Positions 1 to 8,919 of a stretch of DNA of 32,194 nt are shown here, in pieces. Position 1 is the stretch's first letter, and each line of letters starts with the position of its first letter. The DNA is from DATBFX01 sp034667245 (GTDB taxonomy: Bacteria > Chloroflexota > Chloroflexia > Thermomicrobiales > UBA6265), in assembly GCA_034667245.1 (NCBI GenBank), contig JAXDKI010000049.1:1-32194 (forward strand). Reading direction: 5' to 3'. A program made the translations under genes and the position numbers. The notes below the pieces were generated by a model, which was not told where the DNA came from, made no database searches, and saw nothing but the letters and a program-made list of their open reading frames with translations.

Positions 1-528
1 ACCGCGGAGATCGCAACACCCCCGTGGAGACGCTTTCACCGGAGGTGTTGTCTGGTTGTGCTTGTGGCCGCGAGATCCGGCTATCCCCGTCACGCCGACT
101 GAGTCATCAAGCCTGGGAGAGTGTACCGGCGACTCGGTTGGCTAGCGATCGCGCCGGCGGCGACATCGGCCCCGCGGCATCGTCGCCAACCGGCAGCGGG
201 CGGGACCTCCCCCAACGGAGGGGGACCGCTTCCTCCATAATGAGGAGGCGGTGGGTGTGCGGATGGACCTCGGCGGCGCTATCGTGGCGGTGGCGCCGGT
301 CGGTCTGGGGTACCCTCCCGGCGGGCTGGCTGGTGACCGATGGTGCCCTCGCCGGTCCCCTCCGGTGGGGGCGCTGCTATGTCGGGAAGGCGGCGACGCA
401 TTCACGGCGCCAACGACCAGCCACCGAACCCAGCCGTCGAAGGAACCTCTGCGGCCCTCGAGCGATGCGCAGGGTCTTGAAGATCGGTCAATCCGAAGGC
501 AAGACAACCTACCCCGCAACCGCTCGTT
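1..528. other. Stretch without a supportable gene; GC-rich hairpins
   Basis: No reading frame here looks like protein: all six are rich in Arg, Pro and Ser and lack a convincing start. Three short hairpins are visible. One pairs 208-213 with 220-225 (C-run against G-run). One is a 9-bp stem with one wobble, 227-235 with 242-250, loop around CATAAT. One is a small CCCC/GGGG stem at 357-370. No T-tract follows on the plus strand. The stretch lies downstream of the minus-strand SDR gene, so these could terminate or stabilise that transcript's 3' end. A decayed gene cannot be excluded. Confidence 0.4.
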
Positions 529-1308
529 TTACCCCCGGTTCGATCGCAGGTTGAGCTGCCGCGCGGTAAGGCCTCCGTCGACCACCAGGGCGTGTCCGGT
601 GACGAACGCGGCGTCGTCGCTGGCAAGATAGGCAGCGGCGGCGGCGATGTCGGCCGGCGTCCCCAGCCGTTTGAGCGCGGTGTGGGCGCGGAGTTCGCCC
701 CGCCGTTCTTCGTCACCGGGGTTGTCGGTGCTCGGACCGCTGAGCACCGTCCCCGGGCAGAGCGCGTTGACCCGGATGCCGTACTCGCCCAACTCGAGCG
801 CGGCCGACATGCTCAAGTTGATGACGCCGGCTTTGGCCGCGCCGTACGGTGCCAAATCGGCTTGCCCGCGGAGACCGTTGGTCGAACCGATGTTGATGAT
901 CGAACCGCCTTTCCCCTGGGCGACCATCCGCCGCGCCGCCACCTGCGTGCAAAGAAAGGTCCCGCGCAGATTGTTGTCCAGGTCCCGGTCCCAGTCGGCA
1001 TCGGTGATCTCGAGGAACGGGGCGCCGGTGCCACCGCCGGCATTGTTGACGAGCACATCCAGCTGGCCCCACCGCTCGACGACGGCGTCAATCATCCCCT
1101 CGACCTGATCGCGCCGCGCGACGTCGGTAACGCTCCCATCCGCCGGCCCCAGCTTTTGCAGCTCGGCGACCGCCTTGGGAACGCTGTCCGGCCGCATGTC
1201 GCAGATCCAGACCCTCGCCCCCTCGGCGAGAAACCGCTCCGCGATGCCTTTACCGATACCACGTCCGGCACCGGTCACGATGCAGACGCGATCCTGCAAC
1301 CGCTTCAT
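529..1308 (-). CDS. SDR-family NAD(P)-dependent oxidoreductase
   Basis: Predicted classical short-chain dehydrogenase of 259 residues, the usual family length, acting in the cytoplasm on an alcohol/ketone pair. Seen in the sequence: the nucleotide-binding TGAGRGIG at residues 12-19, NNAG at 88-91, Ser142, and the catalytic YGAAK with Tyr155 and Lys159. The C-terminal substrate loop and a closing VVDGG segment are present. An open frame continues far upstream, but that extension is out-of-frame shadow of the neighbouring amidase gene. The ATG at 1308 is chosen because GGGAGAGGA precedes it. It is the last gene of the minus-strand operon, 65 nt after the amidase gene, so it probably oxidises or reduces an intermediate of that pathway. 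The substrate cannot be read from sequence. Confidence 0.93.
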   Translation of the reverse strand: MKRLQDRVCIVTGAGRGIGKGIAERFLAEGARVWICDMRPDSVPKAVAELQKLGPADGSVTDVARRDQVEGMIDAVVERWGQLDVLVNNAGGGTGAPFLEITDADWDRDLDNNLRGTFLCTQVAARRMVAQGKGGSIINIGSTNGLRGQADLAPYGAAKAGVINLSMSAALELGEYGIRVNALCPGTVLSGPSTDNPGDEERRGELRAHTALKRLGTPADIAAAAAYLASDDAAFVTGHALVVDGGLTARQLNLRSNRG

Positions 1309-1373
1309 CCCCGTCCTCTCCCTTCCATGCCGACCAGGCGCACCTTCCCATGGCAACCGTCGAGACGATTGAT

Positions 1374-2288
1374 CTACTGAAGGTACTCGCGCGGCATGCG
1401 GACGCGGATGACGTGCGGCCCCGGCGTGTTCGGCAAGACCTGGCAGGCGCGGCCGTCGGCCACCTGGGTGGCGACGAAGAAGGCATCGGTCAGGGTGTAG
1501 CCGTAGTCGTCTCGCAACCAATAGCACAGGTCGCGCACCGCAAGGTTCAGCCCATCCTCGAGGTGGGTGGCCGCCGCCACGACCACGATCGCGTCGGGCG
1601 TTTCGATCCGCGGCCAGGTCATGCTCGCCGGTTTTCGCTTCCGGACGTCGAACGTCAGGGTGACCTCGGCGCGGATCTCGATCCCCCCGCCGCAGAACTC
1701 GCCGTCCGCCTGCGCGGCATGGGCGTCGCCGATGTAGAACCCTCCGCCAGGTACCCCGACCGGGAACAGGATGGTGTTGCCAGGGCAGACGTCCGGGCAA
1801 TCCATGTTGCCGCCGTAAGGACTCGGGCCGCTGAACCACTCGGTCTCCGCCGGCGGCGTGCAGCCGAGGCAACCGATCATCGGGCGCACGGGAAACTTGA
1901 TCCGCTCGTTGTAATGCACCCAGCCGTCGCGGATTTCGGCGAACGCGGTCACCGGCTCGTCGAACCAGTCGGGTTGCAGAAACGGCCAGGTCCCGGTGAA
2001 GCCGATGCTGTCGGGAACGATCTGCCCGATCGTCACCGCCAGCACATCGCCCGGTTCCGCGCCCTCGACGAAGATCGGACCCGTCAGCGGACTCTTGAAC
2101 TTACCGGCGTCGCGGTCCCGGCGGAACCGCTTGAGCCCTTCCGGCGTCGCTTGCTCCGCGGTCCGCACCTGCCCGGAGCGGGTATCTTCCGTCTCGACGA
2201 CGATCGTCTCACCGGGCCGCACCGTCAGCAACGTTGCTCCCGGTTTGCGCAGGTCATAGCCAAACTGCTCTCGCTGAATGCGTTGCAA
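1374..2288 (-). CDS. Acetamidase/formamidase family protein
   Basis: FmdA/AmdA-family amidohydrolase, which hydrolyses short amides such as formamide or acetamide to acid plus ammonia in the cytoplasm. About 304 residues, typical length. Numbered from the start used here, GGN lies at 159-161 with Asp163, and the family hallmark GDAHAAQADGE spans 187-197 (His190, Asp195, Glu197). A beta-rich N-terminal half with a TVRPGETIVVET segment is also typical. The start is uncertain: a TTG at 2288 follows GGGAGAGGGGAGCC and begins near the usual N-terminus, whereas the GTG at 2336 adds 16 charged residues and has no clear ribosome site. It follows the mannonate-dehydratase-like gene by 87 nt. With the upstream acylase it suggests that the pathway substrate carries an amide bond; the exact amide is unknown. 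Confidence 0.92.
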   Translation of the reverse strand: MQRIQREQFGYDLRKPGATLLTVRPGETIVVETEDTRSGQVRTAEQATPEGLKRFRRDRDAGKFKSPLTGPIFVEGAEPGDVLAVTIGQIVPDSIGFTGTWPFLQPDWFDEPVTAFAEIRDGWVHYNERIKFPVRPMIGCLGCTPPAETEWFSGPSPYGGNMDCPDVCPGNTILFPVGVPGGGFYIGDAHAAQADGEFCGGGIEIRAEVTLTFDVRKRKPASMTWPRIETPDAIVVVAAATHLEDGLNLAVRDLCYWLRDDYGYTLTDAFFVATQVADGRACQVLPNTPGPHVIRVRMPREYLQ

Positions 2289-2375
2289 GGCTCCCCTCTC
2301 CCAATCTCCCTGTCGCTCACGACGCGTGAACTCCACGCCGCCCGTCCGTTATCTCGATCGGCTGCCGGCTCACCG

Positions 2376-3293
2376 TCACACCATCCGGTCATCCGGTATG
2401 TGCTGCCGAAGGAACGCGATTGCTGCCGACTCGGGGTCGTCTCCCGGCCAGCGGGGTTCACCCAGGTGCTCAGGACCGATGATTCCGCTGTACCCGGCCG
2501 CGTCGAGCAGGCGCAAGATCGTCGAAAAATCGATCTCGCCCTCGCCCAGGAACACCTCTTCCGCGAACGGCCAGCGACCTCGCACGTCGCGCATCTGGGC
2601 GTGGTGGATCCTGCCCTTGAACGTCTCCACCAGAGCAGGCACCTCGCCGCCCATGATGTGCATGCCGGTACAGAAGCAGACCCCGTTGTGGCTGCTGGGA
2701 ATCGCGTCGATTAACCGCGCGACGTCGTGGTGGGACGCCAGCAGATACGGACCGTCCCATCCGTCATGACGATAGCGGGGATAGTCCTCCATCGTCGTCT
2801 GCCGCCCCAACGCGTGATCTTGGCAGGTGGCAGGAAGGCAGCGCCAGACCGCGTGGTGTGCCAGCCGGACGTCGGTTGCCTGTGCCTGCGCCACCAACTC
2901 GCGCGTGTTCGCAATCAACCCGTCCCAATATCGCTCCGCGTCGTCGGGGTCGACGGGATACGGAAAATGCTGGTAGTAGAGCAGGGCACCGATCCCGGCA
3001 CCGCTCAGCGACTCGAGCATCTGCAACTGCGCGTCGAGCTCCCGCCGATGACCGGACGGGTTGAGCAGGAGGTCGGGGTTCCGACCCGTCGATCCGTTAC
3101 CCGCCGACAAGGCGATCCCCGCATCGGCCAGGGTCTGAGCAATCGCGCGGAGGGCGCGTGGCTCCGGCACGCCCGTCTCGACATAACCCGGCATACTCTC
3201 CAGGAGGAGGCAGACCTGGCGGACGCCCAACTCCCGGCAGCGCGCGATCATCGCCGCGGGGTCGGCGCGGTACGCGTACAGCACGACTTCCAT
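2376..3293 (-). CDS. Mannonate-dehydratase-like / sugar isomerase TIM-barrel protein
   Basis: TIM-barrel protein of about 305 residues in the xylose-isomerase-like superfamily. Several motifs recall mannonate dehydratase (UxuA): NG-V-C-F-CTG at 203-210 with Cys208, a metal-ligand-type cysteine in UxuA; a His-containing HHAQMRD at 230-236; and GPEHLG around 273-278 where UxuA has a PDH motif. It is shorter than UxuA, and the central HPDDPP-type segment is replaced by a Leu-Ala-His-His stretch at 144-147. A sugar-phosphate isomerase/epimerase is therefore equally possible. Start: AGGGAG lies 6 nt before the ATG at 3293, while the in-frame ATG at 3299 directly abuts it. The gene begins 10 nt after the acylase stop, indicating a tight operon. 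Likely an isomerase or dehydratase acting on a released sugar-acid moiety. Confidence 0.85.
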   Translation of the reverse strand: MEVVLYAYRADPAAMIARCRELGVRQVCLLLESMPGYVETGVPEPRALRAIAQTLADAGIALSAGNGSTGRNPDLLLNPSGHRRELDAQLQMLESLSGAGIGALLYYQHFPYPVDPDDAERYWDGLIANTRELVAQAQATDVRLAHHAVWRCLPATCQDHALGRQTTMEDYPRYRHDGWDGPYLLASHHDVARLIDAIPSSHNGVCFCTGMHIMGGEVPALVETFKGRIHHAQMRDVRGRWPFAEEVFLGEGEIDFSTILRLLDAAGYSGIIGPEHLGEPRWPGDDPESAAIAFLRQHIPDDRMV

Positions 3294-3303
3294 GCTCATC
3301 TCC

Positions 3304-5718
3304 CTACTGCCGGCTGCCGGCGGCGCCGTCCGGTTCGATCCGTGCCGAGGCCGTCTGCTCCGCCTCAACCCGAGCCCGATCGAGCGCGACGGCGTGGTAG
3401 CGCCCCTCGATCCAGTTGGCGAACTGGTCGCCATAGTGAGGACTGCCGGGCTGCCCCGACTGACCCAGATTCTGGTTTGCCAGGATGCCCTGCCCATCCC
3501 CGAGATCCGCGACCAGCTGATACTCGGCGCCGCTGGCGGCACCGAAGAGCGGCGAGGTGCCGAGCCCGGTGTTGCGCACCGTCGCCGCCCCGCCCGAGAT
3601 CCCGCGCGGTCCGACGTCGAAGCGAGAGGCCAGCACCGGATTGGACAACGGATGCTTGAACTGGGCGATATGGATGTTCCCCCACGCCCAACCGGCCGGA
3701 TCCGTGCCGAATCGCTCACGGACCTCACGCACGGCCTGACGGACGGACTCGACGACGATCGCGTCCTTATCACCCGCGAACCACGTCAGATCGTCCGCCT
3801 CGAGCAGCCGGGCGCCCACCGTACCCTGACCGGCGACGTGTCCCGCCAGGTGTGCCGGGAACCGCTCGCTCGCGATCCGCGCCGTCCAAACGCGCATGAA
3901 CATGTCGAAGAAGACCGGTGCCCTCGCCGCCGTCTCGTAGCGATGGTCCCAACCTTCGATCTGCGCGACGAAGAGCGCCACCTCCGGATCGGTCTGACCG
4001 GCGAGCCGACGCAGAAGCGCCACGCTGATCCGCTGCGCGTAGGGAGAATAGGTATCCTGTTGCAGCGCCCGGCACGCTGCCGCGTCGAAGACATCCTCCT
4101 CATTGATCCGCTCCCGAATCCGCAGAGCCCGATCGCCGGAGGCGAAGGCACCGTAGAAGGGATAGGGATAGTCGTTGGCAACCGCCGCGTTGTTGGCGGT
4201 CGCCACGAAACCCTCCGGGAGATCGTCGCGACGCGGCATCGCCTCGAAGGGCACGTAGCCCAGCCAGCGATCCTCGGGATTGTTGGCGTCGCGGAAACCC
4301 CGGGTGACGCGCCCCCGGATCGGCAGCCGCGAGGCACATTGGTAGCCGACGTGGCCGTCGACGTCGGCATAGACCCAGTTGAACGTCGGGATCGACCAAT
4401 CCGCCAGCGCCGCCCGGAATTCCGCCCAGTTGCCGGCACGATTCACCGCCAGTAGCGGCTTCACGTTCTCGACGTGCTCCTGACCCACCCAACGCAGCGA
4501 CAGCGGCGGATCGCCCGTCTGATCCACGGCAGGAACGATGTGGTTGACGACCGGACCGCGCACCGTCTCCCGCACCACCAGTCGTTCCGGCGCCCGGTCG
4601 CGGACGGCGATCTCAATCGCTCGTTCCGTGAAGGGGCGCCACGTCTCGCCGTCCCGATACCGATCGGGATCGTCCGGATCGACCTCCTCGGCGTAGAGGT
4701 CGCGCAAGGAGACATTGTTGTTGGTGATCCCCCAGGCGATGCGCCGGTTACGCCCGAACCAGAGCCCCGGCATCCCGGCCCAGGCCGCGCCGACGGCGTC
4801 ATCCTCCGGCCCCACCAAGCGGCACTCGTACCAATTCCCCGGCAGCGCGAACGGCAAGTGCGGATCGCTGCCCAACACGCCGGCACCGGAACGGGTCCGC
4901 CTGCCGCCGACCGCCCAGTTGTTGCTGCCGGTCGCGCTGGTGTCGGTCCCGACCGGAACGGTCAGCAGCGACTCGTGCCCCCCCGGCACGGCCGGCGGCA
5001 GATCGACCGGAGGGTACCCCTCTCCCCGCGGCACGATCGGCTCGTCGCCGAACTCCGGCGTCATGAACGCATCGCGGAGCGGCCCGGCCGGTAGGTGCCG
5101 TTGCGCCGCTTCACCGACGACGATACTCGCGAGGCGTCCGTTGAGCTGCCACCAGAATGCGCGGACGGCGGCCAGGATGTCCTGGACACGCCACGGCTCC
5201 GGCCGGTACCCGAGCAGGTCGAACTCGATCGGCGGGTTGTCGCCGGCCTCCTCGACCGCACGATTGATACCGGCGACGAACGCCCGCAGGACCGCGCCGG
5301 TCCGATCGTCGAGCAGGTCCGCCTCGCGGGCGGCGATCAGATCGAGACCGAGTGTGCGGTGTGTCACGTCGGCGCTAATCTGGCCGGCGCCCAGCACTTC
5401 GGCCAATCGCCCCTGACCGCGCCGCCGGAAGACGTCCATCTGCCAGAGACGATCCTGCCCCATCGCCAATCCCAACCCGTAGTAGAGATCGGCTGTCGTC
5501 TGGGCATAGATGTGCGGTACGCCGTACCGGTCGCGCAAGATCTCCAGCGGCGCACTCACGCCGCCGCGCAGCCTCAGCTCGGCCGGGGGCAGCCGCCGGC
5601 GAAGGTTGGCATCGAGCGCCGCCTCAAACTCCGCCGCGGTGATCCCGGCCGTCGCGCAGACCGCGTTCACCGACTGTTCACCGCGCACCGCGGCCATCAG
5701 CAGCCCATCGTCGACCAT
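3304..5718 (-). CDS. Penicillin acylase family (Ntn) amide hydrolase
   Basis: Peptidase family S45 N-terminal-nucleophile hydrolase of about 804 residues, made as a precursor that cuts itself into alpha and beta chains. The expected beta-chain nucleophile is Ser265, in the sequence G-SNNWAVGG, matching the SNxW start of penicillin G and acyl-homoserine-lactone acylases. An ATANNAAVAND segment matches the oxyanion-hole Asn region. Family members cleave amide bonds joining an acyl group to an amine. Most are exported, but here no hydrophobic signal sequence is visible: the first 50 residues form a charged helical extension, so a cytoplasmic enzyme is likely. The ATG at 5718 is preferred (AAGGAG/GGAGAG 8-10 nt upstream) over the ATG at 5751, which lies inside an inverted repeat. 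Substrate unknown; the operon context argues for a catabolic substrate rather than an antibiotic. Confidence 0.95.
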   Translation of the reverse strand: MVDDGLLMAAVRGEQSVNAVCATAGITAAEFEAALDANLRRRLPPAELRLRGGVSAPLEILRDRYGVPHIYAQTTADLYYGLGLAMGQDRLWQMDVFRRRGQGRLAEVLGAGQISADVTHRTLGLDLIAAREADLLDDRTGAVLRAFVAGINRAVEEAGDNPPIEFDLLGYRPEPWRVQDILAAVRAFWWQLNGRLASIVVGEAAQRHLPAGPLRDAFMTPEFGDEPIVPRGEGYPPVDLPPAVPGGHESLLTVPVGTDTSATGSNNWAVGGRRTRSGAGVLGSDPHLPFALPGNWYECRLVGPEDDAVGAAWAGMPGLWFGRNRRIAWGITNNNVSLRDLYAEEVDPDDPDRYRDGETWRPFTERAIEIAVRDRAPERLVVRETVRGPVVNHIVPAVDQTGDPPLSLRWVGQEHVENVKPLLAVNRAGNWAEFRAALADWSIPTFNWVYADVDGHVGYQCASRLPIRGRVTRGFRDANNPEDRWLGYVPFEAMPRRDDLPEGFVATANNAAVANDYPYPFYGAFASGDRALRIRERINEEDVFDAAACRALQQDTYSPYAQRISVALLRRLAGQTDPEVALFVAQIEGWDHRYETAARAPVFFDMFMRVWTARIASERFPAHLAGHVAGQGTVGARLLEADDLTWFAGDKDAIVVESVRQAVREVRERFGTDPAGWAWGNIHIAQFKHPLSNPVLASRFDVGPRGISGGAATVRNTGLGTSPLFGAASGAEYQLVADLGDGQGILANQNLGQSGQPGSPHYGDQFANWIEGRYHAVALDRARVEAEQTASARIEPDGAAGSRQ

Positions 5719-5738
5719 CTCCGGGACTCTCCTTGATA

Positions 5739-5873
5739 AGCCGTCAGCCATCAGCAGTCAGCCGTCAGAAATGATCGAGAAGCAGTTGGCCGGGGCGAGG
5801 TGTCGTGTGCCGATGCTCGCACGTCCGTCCTCATTTCTCATCTCTGACGGCTGTCGGCTCACGGCTGTCGGCT
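5739..5873. repeat. Imperfect inverted repeat built of AGCCGTCAGC-type units
   Basis: The left arm, 5739-5769, and right arm, 5843-5873, are reverse complements at 26 of 31 positions. Each arm is itself made of degenerate copies of an AGCC(G/A)(T/A)CAGC unit. The loop is about 73 nt. The repeat sits between the amidohydrolase and acylase genes of one operon, and the right arm encodes the last residues and stop of the amidohydrolase. A similar single unit occurs at 20189-20200, and related GCCGGCAGCCGGCAG sequence ends the acylase gene. It could be a REP-like or MITE-like element, or an intercistronic RNA structure. Confidence 0.7.
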
Positions 5874-6941
5874 TCGTTCGAAAAACCGCACCACATTGCC
5901 GCCGAGCACGAGGTCGAGTTCGGCCGCTGGGATGAAATCGGCATGCCGCCGGATGTGATTGAGCACCTGGGTGTAGGTGCAGTGGCGCAGCACGTTCGGC
6001 ATGTCCGATCCCCACGCCAGCGCCGCCGGACCACACTCCTGGTACAGCCGCCGCACGCGCTCGAGTGCCCGCACGAAGGGATACTCCTCCGCCCCACCAA
6101 CCGAAATCGGATAGCAGAGTTCGAAGCAAACGTTGCCAGAACGGGCCAGCTCGTGGACTTCGTCCGGCAGCGTCGTCGGGTGGGTGTCGAAGAGGGCCAT
6201 CGGCAGACCGCCGGGGAGCACCATCGTCAGTCTGGGATTGCGCTGCAGGCGGGCCAGCCATCGGCGAAGCTGTCCGAGGTAACCTGGCATACCCGAACCC
6301 GGGGCGCCGCCCGGGACCCAGTACACCACCAGACCCAGGCGTTCGACCTCATCCCAAAACCGATCGAACCGCGGCTCGTCCACCGCACCGTTGTTCGTCC
6401 CGTTCCAGTAGTCGCGACTGTCGTAGAAGATGCCGCGCAGACCCTGCTCGCAGGCAGCGCGGTTCAGGGCGACGAGCGCTTCGTCGTCGGCGATCGTCGT
6501 TTCGTCGATGTGCGCCGTGCCCAGGAAGCGGTCCGGGTATTGGCGGACGGCGTCAGCGAAAAGGTCATTCAGGGAGCCGTAGTAGTGATCGTTCTGCAGG
6601 ACCGCGACGTCCACGCCGGCGTAGTCCATCTCCGCGACGAGATAGTCGGCGCTGCACGCATTCTCCGTCAGCGACGGGGGCATGTACTGCTTGTAGTAGT
6701 CGACGCCGTCCTTCGTCCATTCGAAGCGACCAAACCGCCCGACTCTGAAGTCGACCTCTTGGTAGCCGCCCGGCGACATGTCGTCCGGCGCCCAGATGGC
6801 GTGCGGCACGACCGCGTTGTCGCTGGTGCGACGAACCGGCTGCTGATTGCCGCTGATCCCCCGCTGCAGGAATTGCAGGTGGCCCACGCCGGGCGTCTGT
6901 CCAAGGAACGGAAAAATATGCGCGTGCGCGTCGACGATCAC
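5859..6941 (-). CDS. Amidohydrolase-family (PF04909-like) TIM-barrel protein
   Basis: 360-residue protein resembling the amidohydrolase-2/decarboxylase family, whose members hydrolyse or decarboxylate small acids at a metal site. Seen: the HxH pair (His6, His8) right after the start and a strand-8 GSDMPN with Asp313. Two other usual ligands look absent. The strand that normally supplies a histidine before a Pro-Gly turn reads VVYWVPGG (about 205-212), and the normal H-x-GG-x-P strand reads VLPGGLP (241-247). Metal binding may therefore be altered. GTG start with GAGGGAAGAA upstream. It is the first gene of the five-gene minus-strand operon and is divergent from the first importer. The C-terminal Ser-Arg-Gln-Pro comes from the inverted repeat. 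A lactonase or hydrolase role is plausible but unproven. Confidence 0.88.
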   Translation of the reverse strand: MIVDAHAHIFPFLGQTPGVGHLQFLQRGISGNQQPVRRTSDNAVVPHAIWAPDDMSPGGYQEVDFRVGRFGRFEWTKDGVDYYKQYMPPSLTENACSADYLVAEMDYAGVDVAVLQNDHYYGSLNDLFADAVRQYPDRFLGTAHIDETTIADDEALVALNRAACEQGLRGIFYDSRDYWNGTNNGAVDEPRFDRFWDEVERLGLVVYWVPGGAPGSGMPGYLGQLRRWLARLQRNPRLTMVLPGGLPMALFDTHPTTLPDEVHELARSGNVCFELCYPISVGGAEEYPFVRALERVRRLYQECGPAALAWGSDMPNVLRHCTYTQVLNHIRRHADFIPAAELDLVLGGNVVRFFERSRQP

Positions 6942-7039
6942 CGATTCTTCCCTCTCGCCTGATTCCCAAACGCAACGGTGCGCTGGCCGCTGCGTCCTCG
7001 GCTCGCTGGGTGCGCCACGGTCTCCAGCCCCGTCTGCCT

Positions 7040-7095
7040 ACTAGTCAACCCGTTCGAGATCTGATATAGAATAAAGTACAAACGATACAATCGTC
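7040..7095. promoter_or_regulatory. AT-rich divergent promoter region
   Basis: This island is clearly more AT-rich than its surroundings and lies between the divergent amidohydrolase and importer genes. On the minus strand, TTGTAT (7090-7085), a 16-nt spacer and TATATC (7068-7063) make a candidate promoter for the catabolic operon. On the plus strand, TACAAT (7086-7091) is a good -10 hexamer but no clear -35 is visible. TGATATA at 7062-7068 resembles one arm of the inverted repeat near 11700, so shared control by the GntR protein is possible. Confidence 0.4.
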
Positions 7096-7188
7096 GACAG
7101 TCGCCTCGGGTCGCCGAGATCTGGGCGGTCGACCATCCTCGGCGGAATTCGTGCGTTCGTTTCGGGCGGAGCGACTAGGAGGACGCGA

Positions 7189-8832
7189 ATGGCTACGGTC
7201 GACACCATGCGGCAACTCGAACGCGCCCTGGGTGCAGGGAAGATCAGTCGACGTGATTTCGCCCGCCGTGCGGGGATGCTCGGACTGTCAACCCCGGCGA
7301 TCTTGGCGCTGCTCGCCGGTGGAACGGCGGGCGTCGGGGCCGCGCCCGCCAGGCAGGATCAGCCGGTCGCGGGCGGCACCACCGTCTGGGCCGCGGAATC
7401 GGATCCGGTCTCGCTCGATCCGATCGTCGACAGTGGTTTCGCCGCCACCCAGGCGTTCGAGCACTCCTACGAGAGTCTCACCGGGTACGACTCCCAGCTC
7501 AACATCGTTCCCGCGCTCGCCGAGAGCTGGGAGACCCCCGACGACCTCACCTACATCTTCCACCTCCGCCAGGGCGTCAAGTGGCACGATGGCAGCGACT
7601 TTACCGCCGAGGACGTCAAGTACACGTTCGACTTCGTGATCGACCAGGAAGGTCCCGCTGGCTGGCGCGCGAACTTCAACCAGGTGCAGCAGATCGAGAT
7701 TGTCGATCCGGCCACGGTCAAGTTCGTGACCAGCACACCGTTCCCGGGGCTCCTCGGCGCGCTCGCCATCCTCCGCAGCTCGATGATCCTCAAGAAGGGC
7801 GCGATCGAGTCCAGCGACCTCAAGACCACGCTCAACGGCACCGGGCCGTTCAAGCTGGTCGAGTACGTCCCGAAGGACTACATTCGGTACGTCAAGAACC
7901 CCGACTACTGGGGCGCCCCCCTGCCGTACTTCGACGAGGTGACCTTCAAGATCCTGGAGGACGAGGAGTCGCGGATCGCCGGCTTGCGCGGCGGATCGCT
8001 CGACTACGCACTCCTCTCCCCCGACGGCCAGCTTCGGCTCGAGGGCGAGGACGACCTCACCATCACCAGCGCACCGCGGTCGTACCTCTACATCCTCCAG
8101 GCGAATCCGCGCCGGCCGAAGTGGTTCCATCCCAGTGTCCGGAAGGCCCTCGCGTTAGCGATCAATCGCCAGGAGATCAGCGACAAGGTCTTCTCCGGCG
8201 GACTCCACCTGTCAGGACCAATCCCGCAAGGGTTCGGCGACTGGGCGCTGCCGGAGGACGAGCTCAAGAACACCTGGTACACAGATAACCTCGATCAGGC
8301 CCGGGCCCTCTTGCAGGAAGGCGGCATCGCCGAGGGGACCGAGCTCGACTTCGTCGTCACCGCCTTCAACCAATATTTCCCGCCGCTCGCCGTCGTCATC
8401 GCCGACCAGCTCAAGCGGATCGGCATCAACGTCAAGATCCGCCAGCTCGAAACGGGCGTCTTCGTCACCGAAACCAGCGAAGAGGGCGGCTACAACTTCG
8501 ACATGCAACCGAACGCCTTCTCGCCGCGCCACGATCCCGACGGGTTCCTCTACCGGTTCCACTCCAGCCAACTGTCGAAATCCGCGGGCGTCACGCTTGA
8601 GAGCCCCGAGTTGGATACTCTGCTGGACACCGGTCGTACCACCATCGATCACGCCGCGCGCAAGACGGCGTACGATGCCGCCCAGCGGCTCCTGCTCGAT
8701 CTGGCGCCGATGGTTTGGATCGGCAACGACAGCGTGATCGAGGCGGTCCGGAATACCATCAAGGACTACACACAGAGCCCGTTCACCCGCCGCGACTGGG
8801 GGCTCAAGCACGCCTGGAAGGCAGCCGAATAG
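7189..8832 (+). CDS. ABC transporter family-5 substrate-binding protein (importer 1)
   Basis: 547-residue extracytoplasmic binding protein of the DppA/OppA/NikA family (SBP_bac_5), which captures peptides, opines, sugars or metal chelates for import. The N-terminus carries a twin-arginine signal, SRRDF at residues 20-24, then a hydrophobic stretch (about 31-50) ending in an Ala/Gly-rich cleavage region, so Tat export is likely. The family's LAESWE, FHLRQGVKWHDG and AEDVKYTFD segments follow, with the usual VRKALALAINR motif in the middle. AGGAGG precedes the ATG at a good distance. The gene leads a three-gene unit with two permeases and is divergent from the acylase/amidase operon, which points to import of that operon's substrate. 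The ligand cannot be predicted further. Confidence 0.96.
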   Translation: MATVDTMRQLERALGAGKISRRDFARRAGMLGLSTPAILALLAGGTAGVGAAPARQDQPVAGGTTVWAAESDPVSLDPIVDSGFAATQAFEHSYESLTGYDSQLNIVPALAESWETPDDLTYIFHLRQGVKWHDGSDFTAEDVKYTFDFVIDQEGPAGWRANFNQVQQIEIVDPATVKFVTSTPFPGLLGALAILRSSMILKKGAIESSDLKTTLNGTGPFKLVEYVPKDYIRYVKNPDYWGAPLPYFDEVTFKILEDEESRIAGLRGGSLDYALLSPDGQLRLEGEDDLTITSAPRSYLYILQANPRRPKWFHPSVRKALALAINRQEISDKVFSGGLHLSGPIPQGFGDWALPEDELKNTWYTDNLDQARALLQEGGIAEGTELDFVVTAFNQYFPPLAVVIADQLKRIGINVKIRQLETGVFVTETSEEGGYNFDMQPNAFSPRHDPDGFLYRFHSSQLSKSAGVTLESPELDTLLDTGRTTIDHAARKTAYDAAQRLLLDLAPMVWIGNDSVIEAVRNTIKDYTQSPFTRRDWGLKHAWKAAE

Positions 8833-8860
8833 TCCGGCACGGCCGGCGCCACGATGACCT

Positions 8861-8896
8861 GAGGTGCAGGTGGGATCGATTCCCCATCTGCACCTC
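8861..8896 (+). promoter_or_regulatory. Stem-loop between binding-protein and permease genes
   Basis: The arms 8861-8874 and 8883-8896 pair over 14 bp with one G-U wobble, leaving an 8-nt loop. No T-run follows, so a strong intrinsic terminator is unlikely. Such hairpins between a binding-protein gene and its permeases typically protect the upstream mRNA or attenuate read-through, giving excess binding protein. The other two importers in the window have a hairpin at the same place. Confidence 0.7.
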
Positions 8897-8919
8897 GCCT
8901 CAGCGAAAAGGCTAGAGGG

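Noticed and set aside
1309..1872. 188-codon upstream extension of the SDR frame
   Set aside because: It overlaps the amidase gene on the same strand, is Arg/Pro-rich, and a good ribosome site marks the ATG at 1308.
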